This document shows positions 51,481 to 60,753 of a stretch of DNA of 64,000 bases, in pieces. The notes under the pieces were generated by a model that saw nothing but the letters and a program-made list of their open reading frames with translations, was not told where the DNA came from and ran no database searches. This DNA is from Pseudonocardia humida (GTDB lineage: Bacteria; Actinomycetota; Actinomycetes; Mycobacteriales; Pseudonocardiaceae), in NCBI RefSeq assembly GCF_023898865.1, contig NZ_JAGSOV010000011.1, positions 62,001 to 126,000 on the forward strand, in the 5' to 3' direction. Made by a program: the position numbers and the translations under genes. Positions within the stretch are counted from its first letter, which is position 1, and each line of letters starts with the position of its first letter.

Positions 51481-53079
51481 ATGAGCAGCGGCGGAGCGGT
51501 GCGGGAGCGGCTGGCCCCGTACCGGACCAAGCGCGACTTCGACGTCACCCCGGAGCCGGCGGGCGGCGAGCCGCCCCCGCCGGGGCGCCGGTTCGTCGTG
51601 CAGCGCCACCGCGCCCGCCGCCTGCACTACGACCTGCGCCTCGAGCTCGACGGCGTGCTGGTCAGCTGGGCGGTGCCGCGCGGCCCGACGCTGGACCCGA
51701 AGGCCCGCCAGCTCGCCGTGCACGTCGAGGACCACCCGCTGGAGTACATCGACTTCGAGGGCGTCATCCCGCGCGGCGAGTACGGCGGCGGAGACGTGAT
51801 CGTCTGGGACACCGGCAGCTGGGAGCCGTCCGGCACCGACGACCCCGCCGCCGCCGTCGCCCGCGGCGAGCTGCACTTCGACCTGCGCGGCGACAAGCTC
51901 GCCGGCCGGTTCGTGCTGGTCCGCCGCGGCCGCGACGGCGAGAAGGACTGGCTGCTCCTGCACAAGGACGACGACGCCGCCGAACCCGGCTGGGACCCCG
52001 AGGAGCACCCGCGCTCGGTGCTCAGCGGCCGCACCAACGACGAGGTCGCCGCGGCGCCCGACGCCCTCTGGCAGAGCGGGGTGCCCGCGGCCGAGGCGTC
52101 CGTCCGGCTGGGTCGCGAGCCCACCGCCGCCTGGGCGGCGTCCGAAGAGGAGTTGGCGGCGCTCGACGAACTCGGCCGCGGCGGCCGCTGGACCGTGCGC
52201 GGCCGCGACCTCAAGCTCACCAACCTCGGCAAGCCGCTGTTCCCCGGCCGCGACGGCGAGCCGCCGGTGACCAAGGGCGAGCTCGTCCGCTACTACGCCG
52301 CCATCGCCCCGCACATGCTGCCCTACCTCGTGGGCAGGCCGGTGAACATGCACCGCTACCCCGACGGCGTCGGCCGGCCCGGGTTCTGGCAGAAGGAGGT
52401 CCCCGACCACGCGCCCCAGTGGCTGCCGCGCTGGCACAACGACGCCGCCGACCCGGGCGAGACGGAGTGCTACGCGGTCCCCGACGGGGTCGCGGCACTG
52501 GTCTGGCTGGCCAACTTCGGCGCGCTCGAACTGCACCCGTGGACCTCCGCGCTGCCCGACGTGCGGCGGCCCACCTGGGCGCTGATCGACATCGACCCGG
52601 GTACCGACAGCGACTTCGCCGACGTGCTGGTGCTCGCCCGGCTGTACCGCACGGCGCTGCAGCACCTCGGGGTGGCCGCGGCGCCCAAGGTCACCGGGCA
52701 GCGCGGGGTGCAGATCTGGGTGCCGGTGCGCCCCGGCTACACGTTCGCCGAGACCCGGACCTGGGTGGAGAAGGTGTCGCGGGCGATCGGGCAGACCGTG
52801 CCCGACCTGGTCAGCTGGGAGTGGCAGCGCGAGCGGCGACGCGGCCGGGCCCGGTTGGACTACACCCAGAACGCGATCAACAAGACCCTCGTGGCCCCGT
52901 TCAGCGTCCGTCCCGCCCCCGGCGCCCCGGTGTCGGTGCCGATCACCTGGGAGGAGCTGGACGACCCCGACCTGCGCCCCGACCGCTGGACGCTGCGCAC
53001 CGCCCTCGACCGCGTCCGCGAGGCGGGCGACCCGCTGGCCCCCCTGGTCGGGCAACCCCAAGAGCTCCCCCCGCTCTAG
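51481..53079 (+). CDS. ligD: LigD-like protein: 3'-phosphoesterase plus polymerase domains, no ligase domain
   Basis: 532 residues from ATG 51481. The N-terminal phosphoesterase domain (about 1-195) shows 'QRHRARRLHYDLRLELDG' with its two His and Asp, and 'VIPRGEYGGGDVIVWD'. The C-terminal LigD polymerase/primase domain (about 240-520) has 'LTNLGKPLFP', 'VTKGELVRYY' and the metal-binding 'IDIDPG' aspartates. The ATP-dependent ligase domain with KxDG is absent. It should end-process breaks in NHEJ with Ku and a separate ligase; neither is in the window. Confidence 0.9.
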   Translation: MSSGGAVRERLAPYRTKRDFDVTPEPAGGEPPPPGRRFVVQRHRARRLHYDLRLELDGVLVSWAVPRGPTLDPKARQLAVHVEDHPLEYIDFEGVIPRGEYGGGDVIVWDTGSWEPSGTDDPAAAVARGELHFDLRGDKLAGRFVLVRRGRDGEKDWLLLHKDDDAAEPGWDPEEHPRSVLSGRTNDEVAAAPDALWQSGVPAAEASVRLGREPTAAWAASEEELAALDELGRGGRWTVRGRDLKLTNLGKPLFPGRDGEPPVTKGELVRYYAAIAPHMLPYLVGRPVNMHRYPDGVGRPGFWQKEVPDHAPQWLPRWHNDAADPGETECYAVPDGVAALVWLANFGALELHPWTSALPDVRRPTWALIDIDPGTDSDFADVLVLARLYRTALQHLGVAAAPKVTGQRGVQIWVPVRPGYTFAETRTWVEKVSRAIGQTVPDLVSWEWQRERRRGRARLDYTQNAINKTLVAPFSVRPAPGAPVSVPITWEELDDPDLRPDRWTLRTALDRVREAGDPLAPLVGQPQELPPL

Positions 53080-53089
53080 CCCCCACCCG

Positions 53090-54679
53090 TCAGTCCTCGG
53101 AGAGCCAGAGGTCGGCCAGGCGCTTGCCCTGGTAGATCGGGCTGGGCCAGAGGTCGTGCACGCGGTCGTTCTGGATCGAGTAGTCGAACTTCTGGATCGG
53201 GTACTCGGCCTGGCGGATCACCGTCTCCATCCGCTCCTGCATGCGGCGGAAGACGTCGTCGCGCGCGGCGGGGTCCAGCGCCGCCCGCGACTCGGCCAGC
53301 ATGGCCTCCAGCTCCGGGTCGTCGATCAGCGCGTAGTTCTCGATCGACTCCTTCTGGAAGTCGCGCCAGACCTGGTCGGGCAGGTGCACCCCGCGCAGCG
53401 CCTTGGCCATCGGGAACTGGTGGTCGCGGCGGCGGGCGATGCCGGTGCCCGGGTCGACCACCTCGATCTCCATCTGGATGCCCACCTCGGCCAGGTCGGC
53501 CTGCATCCACTGGGCCTCGCGCACGTCCTCGTCGTCGACGCGCTGGACCACCAGGCTCGTGGCGAAGCCGGTGGGCAGGCCGGCCTGCGCGAGCAGCGCC
53601 CTGGCCCCCTCCGGGTCGAACGGGCGCAGCTCCCGCACCCGGTCCGGGGTGAGCGCCGCGGAGCTGGTGTCCGGGCGCAGCAGCGAGGTCAGGTTGAAGT
53701 TGCCCCGGATGTTCTCGCCCATGCCCTGCCAGTCGATGGCCTGCATGACGGCCTGGCGCACCCGCGGGTCGTCGAAGGGCTCCACGGTGGGGTTCATGTA
53801 GAAGCTGATCGGCGCGCCCGGGGTCTCCTCGACGACGAACCCGCCGGCCCTGGCCAGTTCGTCGGCCACGTTGACGTCGCTGGTGGTGCCCACGTCGAGG
53901 CGGCCGCTGCGCAGCGCCGCGGTGACCGCCGCGGTATCGGTCATGATCGGGCGGCGGATCTCGTCGACGTAGGGGCGGTCCGGGACGTGGTAGTCGGGGT
54001 TCTTGCGCAGCACCCACTCCACGTTCGGGGTGTGCTCGGCCAGGATGAACGGCCCGGTCCCGATGGCCGTCGTGGCCAGGTCGAACTGCCCCTCGATCCC
54101 CTCCCTGGGCAGGATCATGTTGAAGTGGTAGGCCAGGTACTCCAGCAGCGGGGCGTAGGGCTGGCTGAGCCGGAACACCGCGGTGTGCGCGTCGGGCGCC
54201 TCGATCGAGGTGACCGGCTGGACCATCCACTGGTGCACGCGGGTGGCCTGCTTGAGCGCGGTGAACGTGGCGACCACGTCGTCGGCGACGAACGGGCGCC
54301 CGTCGACCGGCGCGATGTCCTGCCACCTGACGTCCTTGCGCAGGTTGAACGTGTAGGTGAGGCCGTCCGGGCTGATCTCCCAGGACTCGGCCAGGTCCGG
54401 CACGACCTCCAGGCCCCGCACGTCGGGCCCGGTCCTGAACTCGACGAGCTTGCCGTAGACCGAGCCCGAGATCAGCGTCATCGCGGTGGGGTCGCTGGAC
54501 ACCAGCGGGTTGAGCCCGTTGGTGATCTCCGCGGGCAGCTGCATCACCAGGGTCCCGCCGGGTCGCGGGGGCCCGGCGTCGGCGGCCGGGGCGCTGCGGT
54601 CCCCGCCGCCACCGCCGCCGCAGGCGGACAGCGCCAGCACGGCGGCGAGGGCGGCACCCAGCAGCGCGCGTCGCTTCAC
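53090..54679 (-). CDS. ABC transporter substrate-binding lipoprotein (family 5, peptide/nickel type)
   Basis: 529 residues from GTG 54679, which overlaps the SDR stop codon. Lipoprotein signal 'VKRRALLGAALAAVLALSACG' with lipobox LSAC. SBP_bac_5 domain: 'GGTLVMQLPAEITNGLNPLVSSD', 'PDLAESWEISPDGLTYTFNLRKDVRWQD', 'GTGPFILAEHTPNVEWVLRKNPDYH' and 'PFDDPRVRQAVMQAIDW'. The protein presents substrate to the permeases encoded upstream in the same operon. It is unusual that the binding protein is the last gene. Confidence 0.9.
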   Translation of the reverse strand: MKRRALLGAALAAVLALSACGGGGGGDRSAPAADAGPPRPGGTLVMQLPAEITNGLNPLVSSDPTAMTLISGSVYGKLVEFRTGPDVRGLEVVPDLAESWEISPDGLTYTFNLRKDVRWQDIAPVDGRPFVADDVVATFTALKQATRVHQWMVQPVTSIEAPDAHTAVFRLSQPYAPLLEYLAYHFNMILPREGIEGQFDLATTAIGTGPFILAEHTPNVEWVLRKNPDYHVPDRPYVDEIRRPIMTDTAAVTAALRSGRLDVGTTSDVNVADELARAGGFVVEETPGAPISFYMNPTVEPFDDPRVRQAVMQAIDWQGMGENIRGNFNLTSLLRPDTSSAALTPDRVRELRPFDPEGARALLAQAGLPTGFATSLVVQRVDDEDVREAQWMQADLAEVGIQMEIEVVDPGTGIARRRDHQFPMAKALRGVHLPDQVWRDFQKESIENYALIDDPELEAMLAESRAALDPAARDDVFRRMQERMETVIRQAEYPIQKFDYSIQNDRVHDLWPSPIYQGKRLADLWLSED

Positions 54680-55644
54680 GGCATCTCCCGGTTCACGTCG
54701 GTGTCGAGGTCCCCGGTCACGTCGAGCGGGATCAGCGGGGCGGGGCCGACGAGGTCGGCGCCGGGCGCGGGGTGGTAGGCGAAGTTCTTGGCCCGCGCGC
54801 CGCCGTCGACGACGAAGTCGCAGCCGGTGACGAGGCGGGCGTAGTCCGAGCACAGCCAGGCGACCATGTGCCCCAGGTCGGTCGGGGTGCCGGTGGTGCC
54901 CATCGGCACCATCGGCGGTCGCTCGCCAGTCCAGCGCGACGGCCGTCGCCACTCCTCGTCGCCGGTGGCGCCGCCGATGCCGGCCTTGCGCGGGCGCTCC
55001 AGCACCCCGCCGGGGCCCTGCGCGGCGATGAGGTCGGGGTTGTCCGGCGTGGGCGCGGTGGGCGTGACGGTGTTGACCCGGATGCCGTAGGGCGCCAGGT
55101 CCATCGCCGCGGCCCGGACGAAGTTGTTCACCCCGCCCTTGTGGAACGCGTAGGCGATCACCCCGGCCGAGCCCGACCAGCCGTTGGACGAGGAGATCGC
55201 CACGACCGAGCCGCGGATGCCGCGCTCGGCCATGTGCCGCCCGACGTGCTTGGTGAACAGGAAGTTGCCCATCGCCGCCACCTCGACGGCCCGCTTGAAG
55301 AACTCGGTGCTCTCGTCGAGCACGCCACGCCCGCCCAGCACGGCCGCGTTGTTGACCAGGATGTCGATCTTCCCGAACCGGTCGACCGTGCGGGTGATGG
55401 CCGCGAGGACCTGCTCCTCGTCGGTGACGTCGCCGGGCACCGCGACGGCGGTGCCGCCGTTGCGCTCGATGCGCTCCACCGACGCCTTCGCGGCCCCGGC
55501 GTCGATGTCGTTGCAGGCCACGGACGCCCCGTAGCGGGCGAGCGCCAACGAGATGCCGCTGCCGATGTTCGGGCCCGCCCCGGTGACCAGGGCGACCCTG
55601 CCCTCCAGTGAGATCTCCACGCTGCTCCTGTCTCGATCGGTCAT
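54676..55644 (-). CDS. SDR family oxidoreductase
   Basis: 322 residues from ATG 55644. NAD(P) motif TGAGPNIGSG (TGxxxGxG), 'NNAAVLGG', catalytic Ser in 'VVAISSSNGWSG' and YxxxK in 'AYAFHKGGV'. After the catalytic lysine there is a longer-than-usual substrate loop ('AAQGPGGVLERPRKAGIGGATGDEEWRRPSRWTGERPPMVP') and a C-terminal extension ending 'TDVNREMP'. Overlaps dppC (ATGA) and the binding-protein gene (GTGA). Its place inside a transporter operon suggests it acts on the imported compound. Confidence 0.85.
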   Translation of the reverse strand: MTDRDRSSVEISLEGRVALVTGAGPNIGSGISLALARYGASVACNDIDAGAAKASVERIERNGGTAVAVPGDVTDEEQVLAAITRTVDRFGKIDILVNNAAVLGGRGVLDESTEFFKRAVEVAAMGNFLFTKHVGRHMAERGIRGSVVAISSSNGWSGSAGVIAYAFHKGGVNNFVRAAAMDLAPYGIRVNTVTPTAPTPDNPDLIAAQGPGGVLERPRKAGIGGATGDEEWRRPSRWTGERPPMVPMGTTGTPTDLGHMVAWLCSDYARLVTGCDFVVDGGARAKNFAYHPAPGADLVGPAPLIPLDVTGDLDTDVNREMP

Positions 55645-56615
55645 CGGGAGTCCGGCTCGTCCTCCGCGGCCTTCGCGAGGCTCGGTGCGAGCCCGGTCGG
55701 GATGCGCTTGCGGCCCCACACGCGCCCGGACGCCTCGCCGACGGGGCGCTGCAGGCGGGGGTCGAGGTGGTCGCGCAGCGCGTCGCCGAGCAGGTTGAAG
55801 CTGAACACCGCCAGCGACAGCAGCACCGACGGCACGATGATCAGCCAGGGGGCGCGGGTCACGTAGCGCACGCCCTCGGACAGCATCAGCCCCCAGGACG
55901 GCGTGGGCGGCGGTGCGCCGATGCCCAGGAAGCTCAGCGCCGACTCGGCGATGATCACCCCGGCGAAGATCAGGCTGCCCAGCGTGAGCACCGGGGCGAA
56001 CAGGTTGGGCAGCACGTGCCGGGCCATGATCCGGGGCAGCCCCGCCCCGGTCGCCCTGGCCGCCTCGACGTAGGGCTCCTGGCGGATGCGCAGGGTCTCG
56101 GCCCTGGCGATCCGGTTGAACGACGGGGTGATCACCACGGTCAGCGCGATCACCGTGTTGCGCGCCGACGGGCCCAGGATGACCGCGATGAACAGCAGCA
56201 GCACGATGCCGGGGACGGCCTGCACCGCGTCCATCACGCGCTGGACCACCACGTCGACGCCGCGGCCGAGGTAGCCGGACACGACGCCGATCGCGGTGCC
56301 CAGGACGAGGCTGACGGCCGTGGTCGAGACCCCGATCAGCAGCGAGGTCCGGGCGCCGTAGAGGGTGCGGCTGAGCACGTCGCGGCCCAGGTCGTCGGTG
56401 CCCAGCAGGAACTGCGCGGAGGGCTCGGCGAGGATGTCGCGGCGGAACTGCTCCAGCGGGTCGTGCGGGGCCAGCACCGGCGCCAGGACCGCGGCCAGCA
56501 CGAACACGGTGATCAGCAGCAGCGCGGTCGCGCCCAGCGGCTGGGCCCGGACGAAGGCCCGCAGGCCGGTCGGGGCGGTCCTGCCGACCGCCGAGGTGGG
56601 GACCGTGGTGGTCAT
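55641..56615 (-). CDS. ABC transporter permease (DppC/OppC type)
   Basis: 324 residues from ATG 56615. It has six hydrophobic segments, an N-terminal OppC_N segment ('ATALLLITVFVLAAVLAPVLAPHDPLEQ') and the EAA loop 'YVEAARATGAGLPRIMARHVLPNL'. 'GTDDLGRDVLSRTLYGARTSLLIG' is the C-type permease signature. It pairs with the DppB-type permease encoded upstream. The start lies at the end of a two-copy 14-bp duplication. Confidence 0.92.
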   Translation of the reverse strand: MTTTVPTSAVGRTAPTGLRAFVRAQPLGATALLLITVFVLAAVLAPVLAPHDPLEQFRRDILAEPSAQFLLGTDDLGRDVLSRTLYGARTSLLIGVSTTAVSLVLGTAIGVVSGYLGRGVDVVVQRVMDAVQAVPGIVLLLFIAVILGPSARNTVIALTVVITPSFNRIARAETLRIRQEPYVEAARATGAGLPRIMARHVLPNLFAPVLTLGSLIFAGVIIAESALSFLGIGAPPPTPSWGLMLSEGVRYVTRAPWLIIVPSVLLSLAVFSFNLLGDALRDHLDPRLQRPVGEASGRVWGRKRIPTGLAPSLAKAAEDEPDSR

Positions 56616-56641
56616 GACGGTGCCTTCATGACGGTGCCTTC
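56614..56641 (-). repeat. 14-bp tandem duplication making two five-codon mini-ORFs between the permease genes
   Basis: ATGACGGTGCCTTC (plus strand) is repeated at 56614-56627 and 56628-56641. Read on the minus strand, the dppB stop overlaps an ATG (ATGA) opening the frame MKAPS-stop. That stop overlaps the next ATG, again MKAPS-stop, whose TGA overlaps the dppC ATG at 56615. The three ATGA junctions form a continuous relay for re-initiating ribosomes. Confidence 0.75.
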
Positions 56642-57599
56642 ATGACAGGGCCTTCCCGGTCCGGATGCGCGGGTCGACCAGCGCGTACAGCAGGTCGAGG
56701 ACGATGATCGTGAGCACGAACAGGCCGGCGTAGAAGATCGTGCAGGCCACCACCACGGGGTAGTCGCGGTCGAGGACGGCCTGGTAGATCAGCTGTCCGG
56801 TGCCCGGGATGGCGAACATCTGCTCGAGGATCACGGTGCCGCCCAGCACCGTGGCCAGCTCCAGGCCGAGCAGCGTGAGCACCGCGGTGGTGGAGTTGCG
56901 CAGGGCGTGCTTGAGCACCACCGTCCGCTGCCGGGCGCCCTTGGCGCGGACGGTGCGGATGTAGTCCGAGCCCAGCGACTCCAGCATCGACGAGCGGGTC
57001 ATCCGGGCGATCGCGGCCATGCCGCCGGTGCCCAGCGCCAGCACCGGGATCGCGATCTGCTGCAGCCAGCCGGTGACGTCCTCGCCGGGTCCGGTGTAGA
57101 CGATGGGCGGCGACCAGGCGAACCAGATCGCCAGCCCGGTGAGCAGCAGCAGCGCGACGACGAAGTTGGGCACCGACAGGAACGCCACCGCGAACAGCCG
57201 CACCCCGCCGTCGACGAGCGAGCCGCGGGTCAGCGCCGCGACCACGCCGAACGCCACACCCAGCAGCGCGCCGATGACCATCGCGAGCAACCCGAGCTGC
57301 ACGGTCACCGGGACGCGCTCCAGGAAGAGCTCGGTGACCGGGGCGCCGCTGTAGAAGGAGGTACCCAGGTCGCCGCGCGCGGCGTCGCCGAGCCACAGCC
57401 ACAGTTGCGTCCACACCGGCGCGTCCAGGCCGAAGTCGGCGCGCAGCGCATCGGCCTCGGCGGCGCTGACCCCGGTGTCCTGCAGCTGCAGGCTCACCGC
57501 GTCGCCCGGCACCAGCCGCATGATCACGAACACGAACACGGTGACCAGCAGCATCACCACGGCGCCGTACCCGAGCCTGCGCAGCACGTAGAGGGTCAC
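56640..57599 (-). CDS. ABC transporter permease (DppB/OppB type)
   Basis: 319 residues from GTG 57599. The start 'LYVLRRLGYGAVVMLLVTVFVFVIMRLVPGDAV' is typical of DppB, as is the EAA loop 'DYIRTVRAKGARQRTVVLKHALRNS'. Six hydrophobic segments. It overlaps the ATPase gene before it by 4 bp (GTGA). Confidence 0.92.
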   Translation of the reverse strand: MTLYVLRRLGYGAVVMLLVTVFVFVIMRLVPGDAVSLQLQDTGVSAAEADALRADFGLDAPVWTQLWLWLGDAARGDLGTSFYSGAPVTELFLERVPVTVQLGLLAMVIGALLGVAFGVVAALTRGSLVDGGVRLFAVAFLSVPNFVVALLLLTGLAIWFAWSPPIVYTGPGEDVTGWLQQIAIPVLALGTGGMAAIARMTRSSMLESLGSDYIRTVRAKGARQRTVVLKHALRNSTTAVLTLLGLELATVLGGTVILEQMFAIPGTGQLIYQAVLDRDYPVVVACTIFYAGLFVLTIIVLDLLYALVDPRIRTGKALS

Positions 57600-58603
57600 C
57601 GGTCGACCTCCAGCAGGTGGCAGGCCGCGGTCCGACCCGGCGCTACCGGGTGCACCACCGGTTCGTCGGTGGAGCAGCGGTCGAAGGCGCGCGGGCAGCG
57701 CGGGTGGAACCGGCAGCCCGACGGCGGCCGGCTGGGGCTGGGCGCCTCCCCGCGCGGGGCCGGGCGCGCCCGCCCGGTGTTCGCCGGGTCGAACTCCGGC
57801 ACGGCCGAGACCAGCATCTCGCTGTAGGGGTGGCGCGGGTCGGCGAACAGGGCGTCGCCGTCGCCGCGCTCCACGATCCGCCCCAGGTACATGACGCAGA
57901 CCTCGTCGGACATGTAGCGCACGACGTTCAGGTCGTGGGCGATGAACAGGTAGGACAGTCCCAGCTCGGCCTGCAGCCGCTTGAGCAGGTTCAGCACCTG
58001 CGCCTGCACCGAGACGTCCAGCGCGGACACCGCCTCGTCGCAGACGATGAGGTCGGGGTCGGTGGCCAGCGCGCGGGCGATGCCGATGCGCTGGGCCTGC
58101 CCGCCGGAGAACTGGTGGGCGAACTTGGTCAGGTCCTTCGCGCTCAGCCCGACCCGCTCCAGCAGCTCGACTACCCGGTCGCGGCGGGCCCGGCCGCGGG
58201 CCAGCCCGTGCACCGACAGCGGCTCGCCCACGGCGTCGAGCACCCGCATGCGCGGGTTGAGCGAGCCGAACGGGTCCTGGAAGACGATCTGCATCCGGCG
58301 CCGCAGCGCCCGCAGCTCGCCGCGCCCGGCGCCGCGCAGGTCGACGCCGTCGAAGCTCAGCTCGCCCGACGTCGGCTCCAGCAGCCGCAGCGCGAGCCGG
58401 GCCACCGTCGACTTGCCCGAGCCGGACTCGCCGACCAGCCCGACCGTGCGCCCGCGCGGGATCGTGAACGAGACGCCGTCGACCGCGCGCACCGTGCTGC
58501 CCCGCGACCGGAAGTGCTTGACCAGGTCGCGGGCCTCGAACAGCGGGGCGGGATCGGTGACGGCCACCGCCCCCGCCGCGCCGGCTCCCGGCTCAGCCGA
58601 CAC
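57596..58603 (-). CDS. ABC transporter ATP-binding protein (DppF/OppF type)
   Basis: 335 residues. Walker A 'GESGSGKST', Q-loop '[15 protein letters not shown]', signature '[15 protein letters not shown]', Walker B '[12 protein letters not shown]'. The C-terminal oligopeptide extension ends in a Cys cluster '[14 protein letters not shown]', the fourth-Cys type that can hold a [4Fe-4S] cluster. It forms the motor with the DppD-type ATPase, whose gene it overlaps by 11 bp. Confidence 0.93.
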   Translation of the reverse strand: MSAEPGAGAAGAVAVTDPAPLFEARDLVKHFRSRGSTVRAVDGVSFTIPRGRTVGLVGESGSGKSTVARLALRLLEPTSGELSFDGVDLRGAGRGELRALRRRMQIVFQDPFGSLNPRMRVLDAVGEPLSVHGLARGRARRDRVVELLERVGLSAKDLTKFAHQFSGGQAQRIGIARALATDPDLIVCDEAVSALDVSVQAQVLNLLKRLQAELGLSYLFIAHDLNVVRYMSDEVCVMYLGRIVERGDGDALFADPRHPYSEMLVSAVPEFDPANTGRARPAPRGEAPSPSRPPSGCRFHPRCPRAFDRCSTDEPVVHPVAPGRTAACHLLEVDR

Positions 58604-59603
58604 CGCGCACCCCCGCCACGGTCGACCCCGCGGTCCCGGCGGCGTGCAGCCAGCAGCGGCTGGCCCGACCCGGCCCGATGTCGTGCAGCGGCGGCTCGGT
58701 CGCGCACCGGTCGTGCACCCGCGGGCAGCGCGGGTGGAACCGGCAGCCCGACGGCATGTCCGAGGCGTGCGGGACGCTGCCGGCGATGGCGGGCATCGGT
58801 ACGTCGCGCGGGGTGGCGGGCGTCGGGATGGAGTCGATCAGCGCCCGGGTGTACGGGTTGCCGGGCGCGCCCAGCACCTCGGCCACCGACCCGTGCTCGA
58901 CGACCCGTCCCGCGTACATGACCAGCACCCGGTCGGCCAGCTCGGAGACCACCCCCATGTCGTGGGTGATGAACAGCAGCGCGGTGCCGTGGTCGCGCTG
59001 CACGCGGCGCAGCAGGTCGAGGATCTGCGCCTCGACCGTGACGTCCAGCGCCGTGGTGGGCTCGTCGCAGATCAGCAGGGCGGGCTCGCAGGCCAGCCCG
59101 ATGGCGATCATCACCCGCTGCTGCTGGCCGCCGGACAGCTCGTGCGGGTAGGAGCGCACCCGCCGCTCGGGGTCGGGCAGCCCGACCTCGCGCAGCAGCT
59201 CGACCGCGCGCGCCTTCGCCGTCCTCCGCGGCGTCCGGCGGTGCTCCCGCAGCGCCTCGGCGACCTGGTCGCCCACGGTGAACAGCGGGTCCAGCGAGCT
59301 CATCGGGTTCTGGAAGATCATCGCGATGTCGGCGCCGCGCAGCCGGCGCAGCCGGTCGGGGGCGGCGCCGACGAGCTCCTCGCCGCGGAAGCGGACCGAG
59401 CCGCCCGCGACCCGGCCCGCCCCGAGCAGGCCCAGCACGGCCAGCGCGGACACGCTCTTGCCGGAGCCGGACTCGCCGACCACCGCGACGGTCTCCCCGG
59501 GCGAGACGCTGAAGGACACGCCGGACACGGCGTCGATCGGGCCGGCCGGGGTCGGGAACCTGACCTGCAGGTCGTCGACCTCGAGCAGCGGGGGGCTCGG
59601 CAC
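58593..59603 (-). CDS. ABC transporter ATP-binding protein (DppD/OppD type)
   Basis: 336 residues from GTG 59603. Walker A 'GESGSGKSV', '[18 protein letters not shown]', signature '[19 protein letters not shown]', Walker B '[12 protein letters not shown]'. The C terminus again has a Cys cluster '[14 protein letters not shown]'. It is separated from the upstream UGSC-partner gene by 109 bp that contain a 13-bp tandem repeat. Confidence 0.93.
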   Translation of the reverse strand: MPSPPLLEVDDLQVRFPTPAGPIDAVSGVSFSVSPGETVAVVGESGSGKSVSALAVLGLLGAGRVAGGSVRFRGEELVGAAPDRLRRLRGADIAMIFQNPMSSLDPLFTVGDQVAEALREHRRTPRRTAKARAVELLREVGLPDPERRVRSYPHELSGGQQQRVMIAIGLACEPALLICDEPTTALDVTVEAQILDLLRRVQRDHGTALLFITHDMGVVSELADRVLVMYAGRVVEHGSVAEVLGAPGNPYTRALIDSIPTPATPRDVPMPAIAGSVPHASDMPSGCRFHPRCPRVHDRCATEPPLHDIGPGRASRCWLHAAGTAGSTVAGVRGVG

Positions 59604-59628
59604 CGTCGGGACTCCGTTCGTCGGCTGT

Positions 59629-59706
59629 GACGTGGTGGGGCGACGTGGTGGGGCGACGTGGTGGGGCGACGTGGTGGGGCGACGTGGTGGGGCGACGCGG
59701 CTGGGC
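59629..59706. repeat. 13-bp minisatellite in the operon gap
   Basis: GACGTGGTGGGGC occurs five times without mismatch (59629-59693), followed by a degenerate sixth copy (59694-59706). The array fills most of the 109-bp gap between the UGSC-partner gene and dppD. The unit is not a multiple of three and the array is non-coding. On the transcript (minus strand) it reads as repeated GCCCCACCACGTC, which is C-rich and unstructured. Confidence 0.92.
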
Positions 59707-59712
59707 GGGGTG

Positions 59713-60753
59713 TCAGCGCAGCTGGACCGGGTGCGCGGTGCGCGACCACCCGGTGAACCCGAACGGCCGGACGAGCATCGACATGGCCGCGTTGCGGGCG
59801 CCGGCGACGACGATCGGGATCTGCTCGGGGGCGGGCAGCAGGTGCACCGGCTCGTCGGGGTCGGCGTCGGGGCCGCTCTCGTCCTTGCCCGCCCGGTCCA
59901 GGTCGGCGCGGGTGCGCACGGCGTGGTCGTAGAGCCACTGCTGCACGTCGGCCTTGGTGAAGCCCGCGGCGGCCAGGTGCTGGGCGTGCTCGACGCCCAG
60001 CACGAGCCCCGCCGAGGAGCGGTGCCCGATCGCCGCGCCGGTGCGGGCGGCGGTGTCGGCGATGTCCCACAGCAGCCGCTCGGGGTCGTCGGTGTGCCGG
60101 TTGTCGATGAACTCGCAGGTCCGCAGGAGCAGCGCGGACACCGCGTCGGAGCCGGGCGGGAGCCCCAGCTCGACGGCCAGCGGCTCCCAGGGGCTCTCCT
60201 CCTCGTTCTCGCCGATGCACAGCGTGAACCGCCCGGGCACGCCCTGGGTCGCCTGCTCCAGCTCGTGCGGGCGCACGCCGAACGCGTTGCGCACCACCAG
60301 GCCGACGGCGCGGGCGATGGTCGCGTTCGCCCGGAAGCCCGGACCGAGCACGCCGCCGGCGGAGTTGATGCCCAGCGCCGTGCGCACCGGGCCGTTCACG
60401 ACGATCAGCGGGGCCGGCCCGCTGGTGGACTGCCACGCGCCGCCGGTGACGACCCGCTGGGCCATCAGCGCGTCCCACGCGGCCAGCACGACGGGCAGGT
60501 GCTCCGGGCGGCAGCCGGCCATCGCGGCGTTCACCGCGACCAGCTCGACGGTGGCCTCCCGGCCGAGGTTCGGCATCCGCGCGACGACCTCGTCGCGCGC
60601 CCGTGGCGTCGCGGCCAGGAACTCCTCCAGCACGGACGCGGTGACGGGCACGACGGGCAGCCCGTCGGTCCACCCCCGCGCGTACGCGTGCTCGGCCGCC
60701 GCGCGCGCGTGGTCGAGGAGGACGGCGTCGTCGGTGGTCGTGCCCGCGCTCAC
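59713..60753 (-). CDS. Conserved protein of unknown function, UGSC partner
   Basis: 346 residues from GTG 60753, overlapping the UGSC stop by 4 bp. No named enzyme is recognised, but strongly conserved-looking blocks are visible: 'YARGWTDGLPVVP', 'ELVAVNAAMAGCRPEHLPVVLAAW' (C81), 'LIVVNGPVRTALGINSAGGVLGPGFRANATIARAVGLVVRN' and 'GRFTLCIGENEEESPWEPL' (C179). Such proteins recur beside UGSC-family genes and may be their enzymatic or electron-transfer partner. The short linker 'KDESGPDADPDEP' precedes the C-terminal ~45 residues, perhaps a separate lobe. Cytoplasmic. Confidence 0.7.
   Translation of the reverse strand: MSAGTTTDDAVLLDHARAAAEHAYARGWTDGLPVVPVTASVLEEFLAATPRARDEVVARMPNLGREATVELVAVNAAMAGCRPEHLPVVLAAWDALMAQRVVTGGAWQSTSGPAPLIVVNGPVRTALGINSAGGVLGPGFRANATIARAVGLVVRNAFGVRPHELEQATQGVPGRFTLCIGENEEESPWEPLAVELGLPPGSDAVSALLLRTCEFIDNRHTDDPERLLWDIADTAARTGAAIGHRSSAGLVLGVEHAQHLAAAGFTKADVQQWLYDHAVRTRADLDRAGKDESGPDADPDEPVHLLPAPEQIPIVVAGARNAAMSMLVRPFGFTGWSRTAHPVQLR

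Noticed and set aside
53090-59603. Standard dipeptide permease operon (dpp)
   Set aside because: The gene types fit, but substrate cannot be read from sequence and the UGSC/SDR context argues against a plain peptide importer; dpp symbols were therefore not assigned to the features.
59629-59706. CRISPR-like array
   Set aside because: Units are 13 bp and directly adjacent with no spacers, and there are no cas genes; it is a minisatellite.
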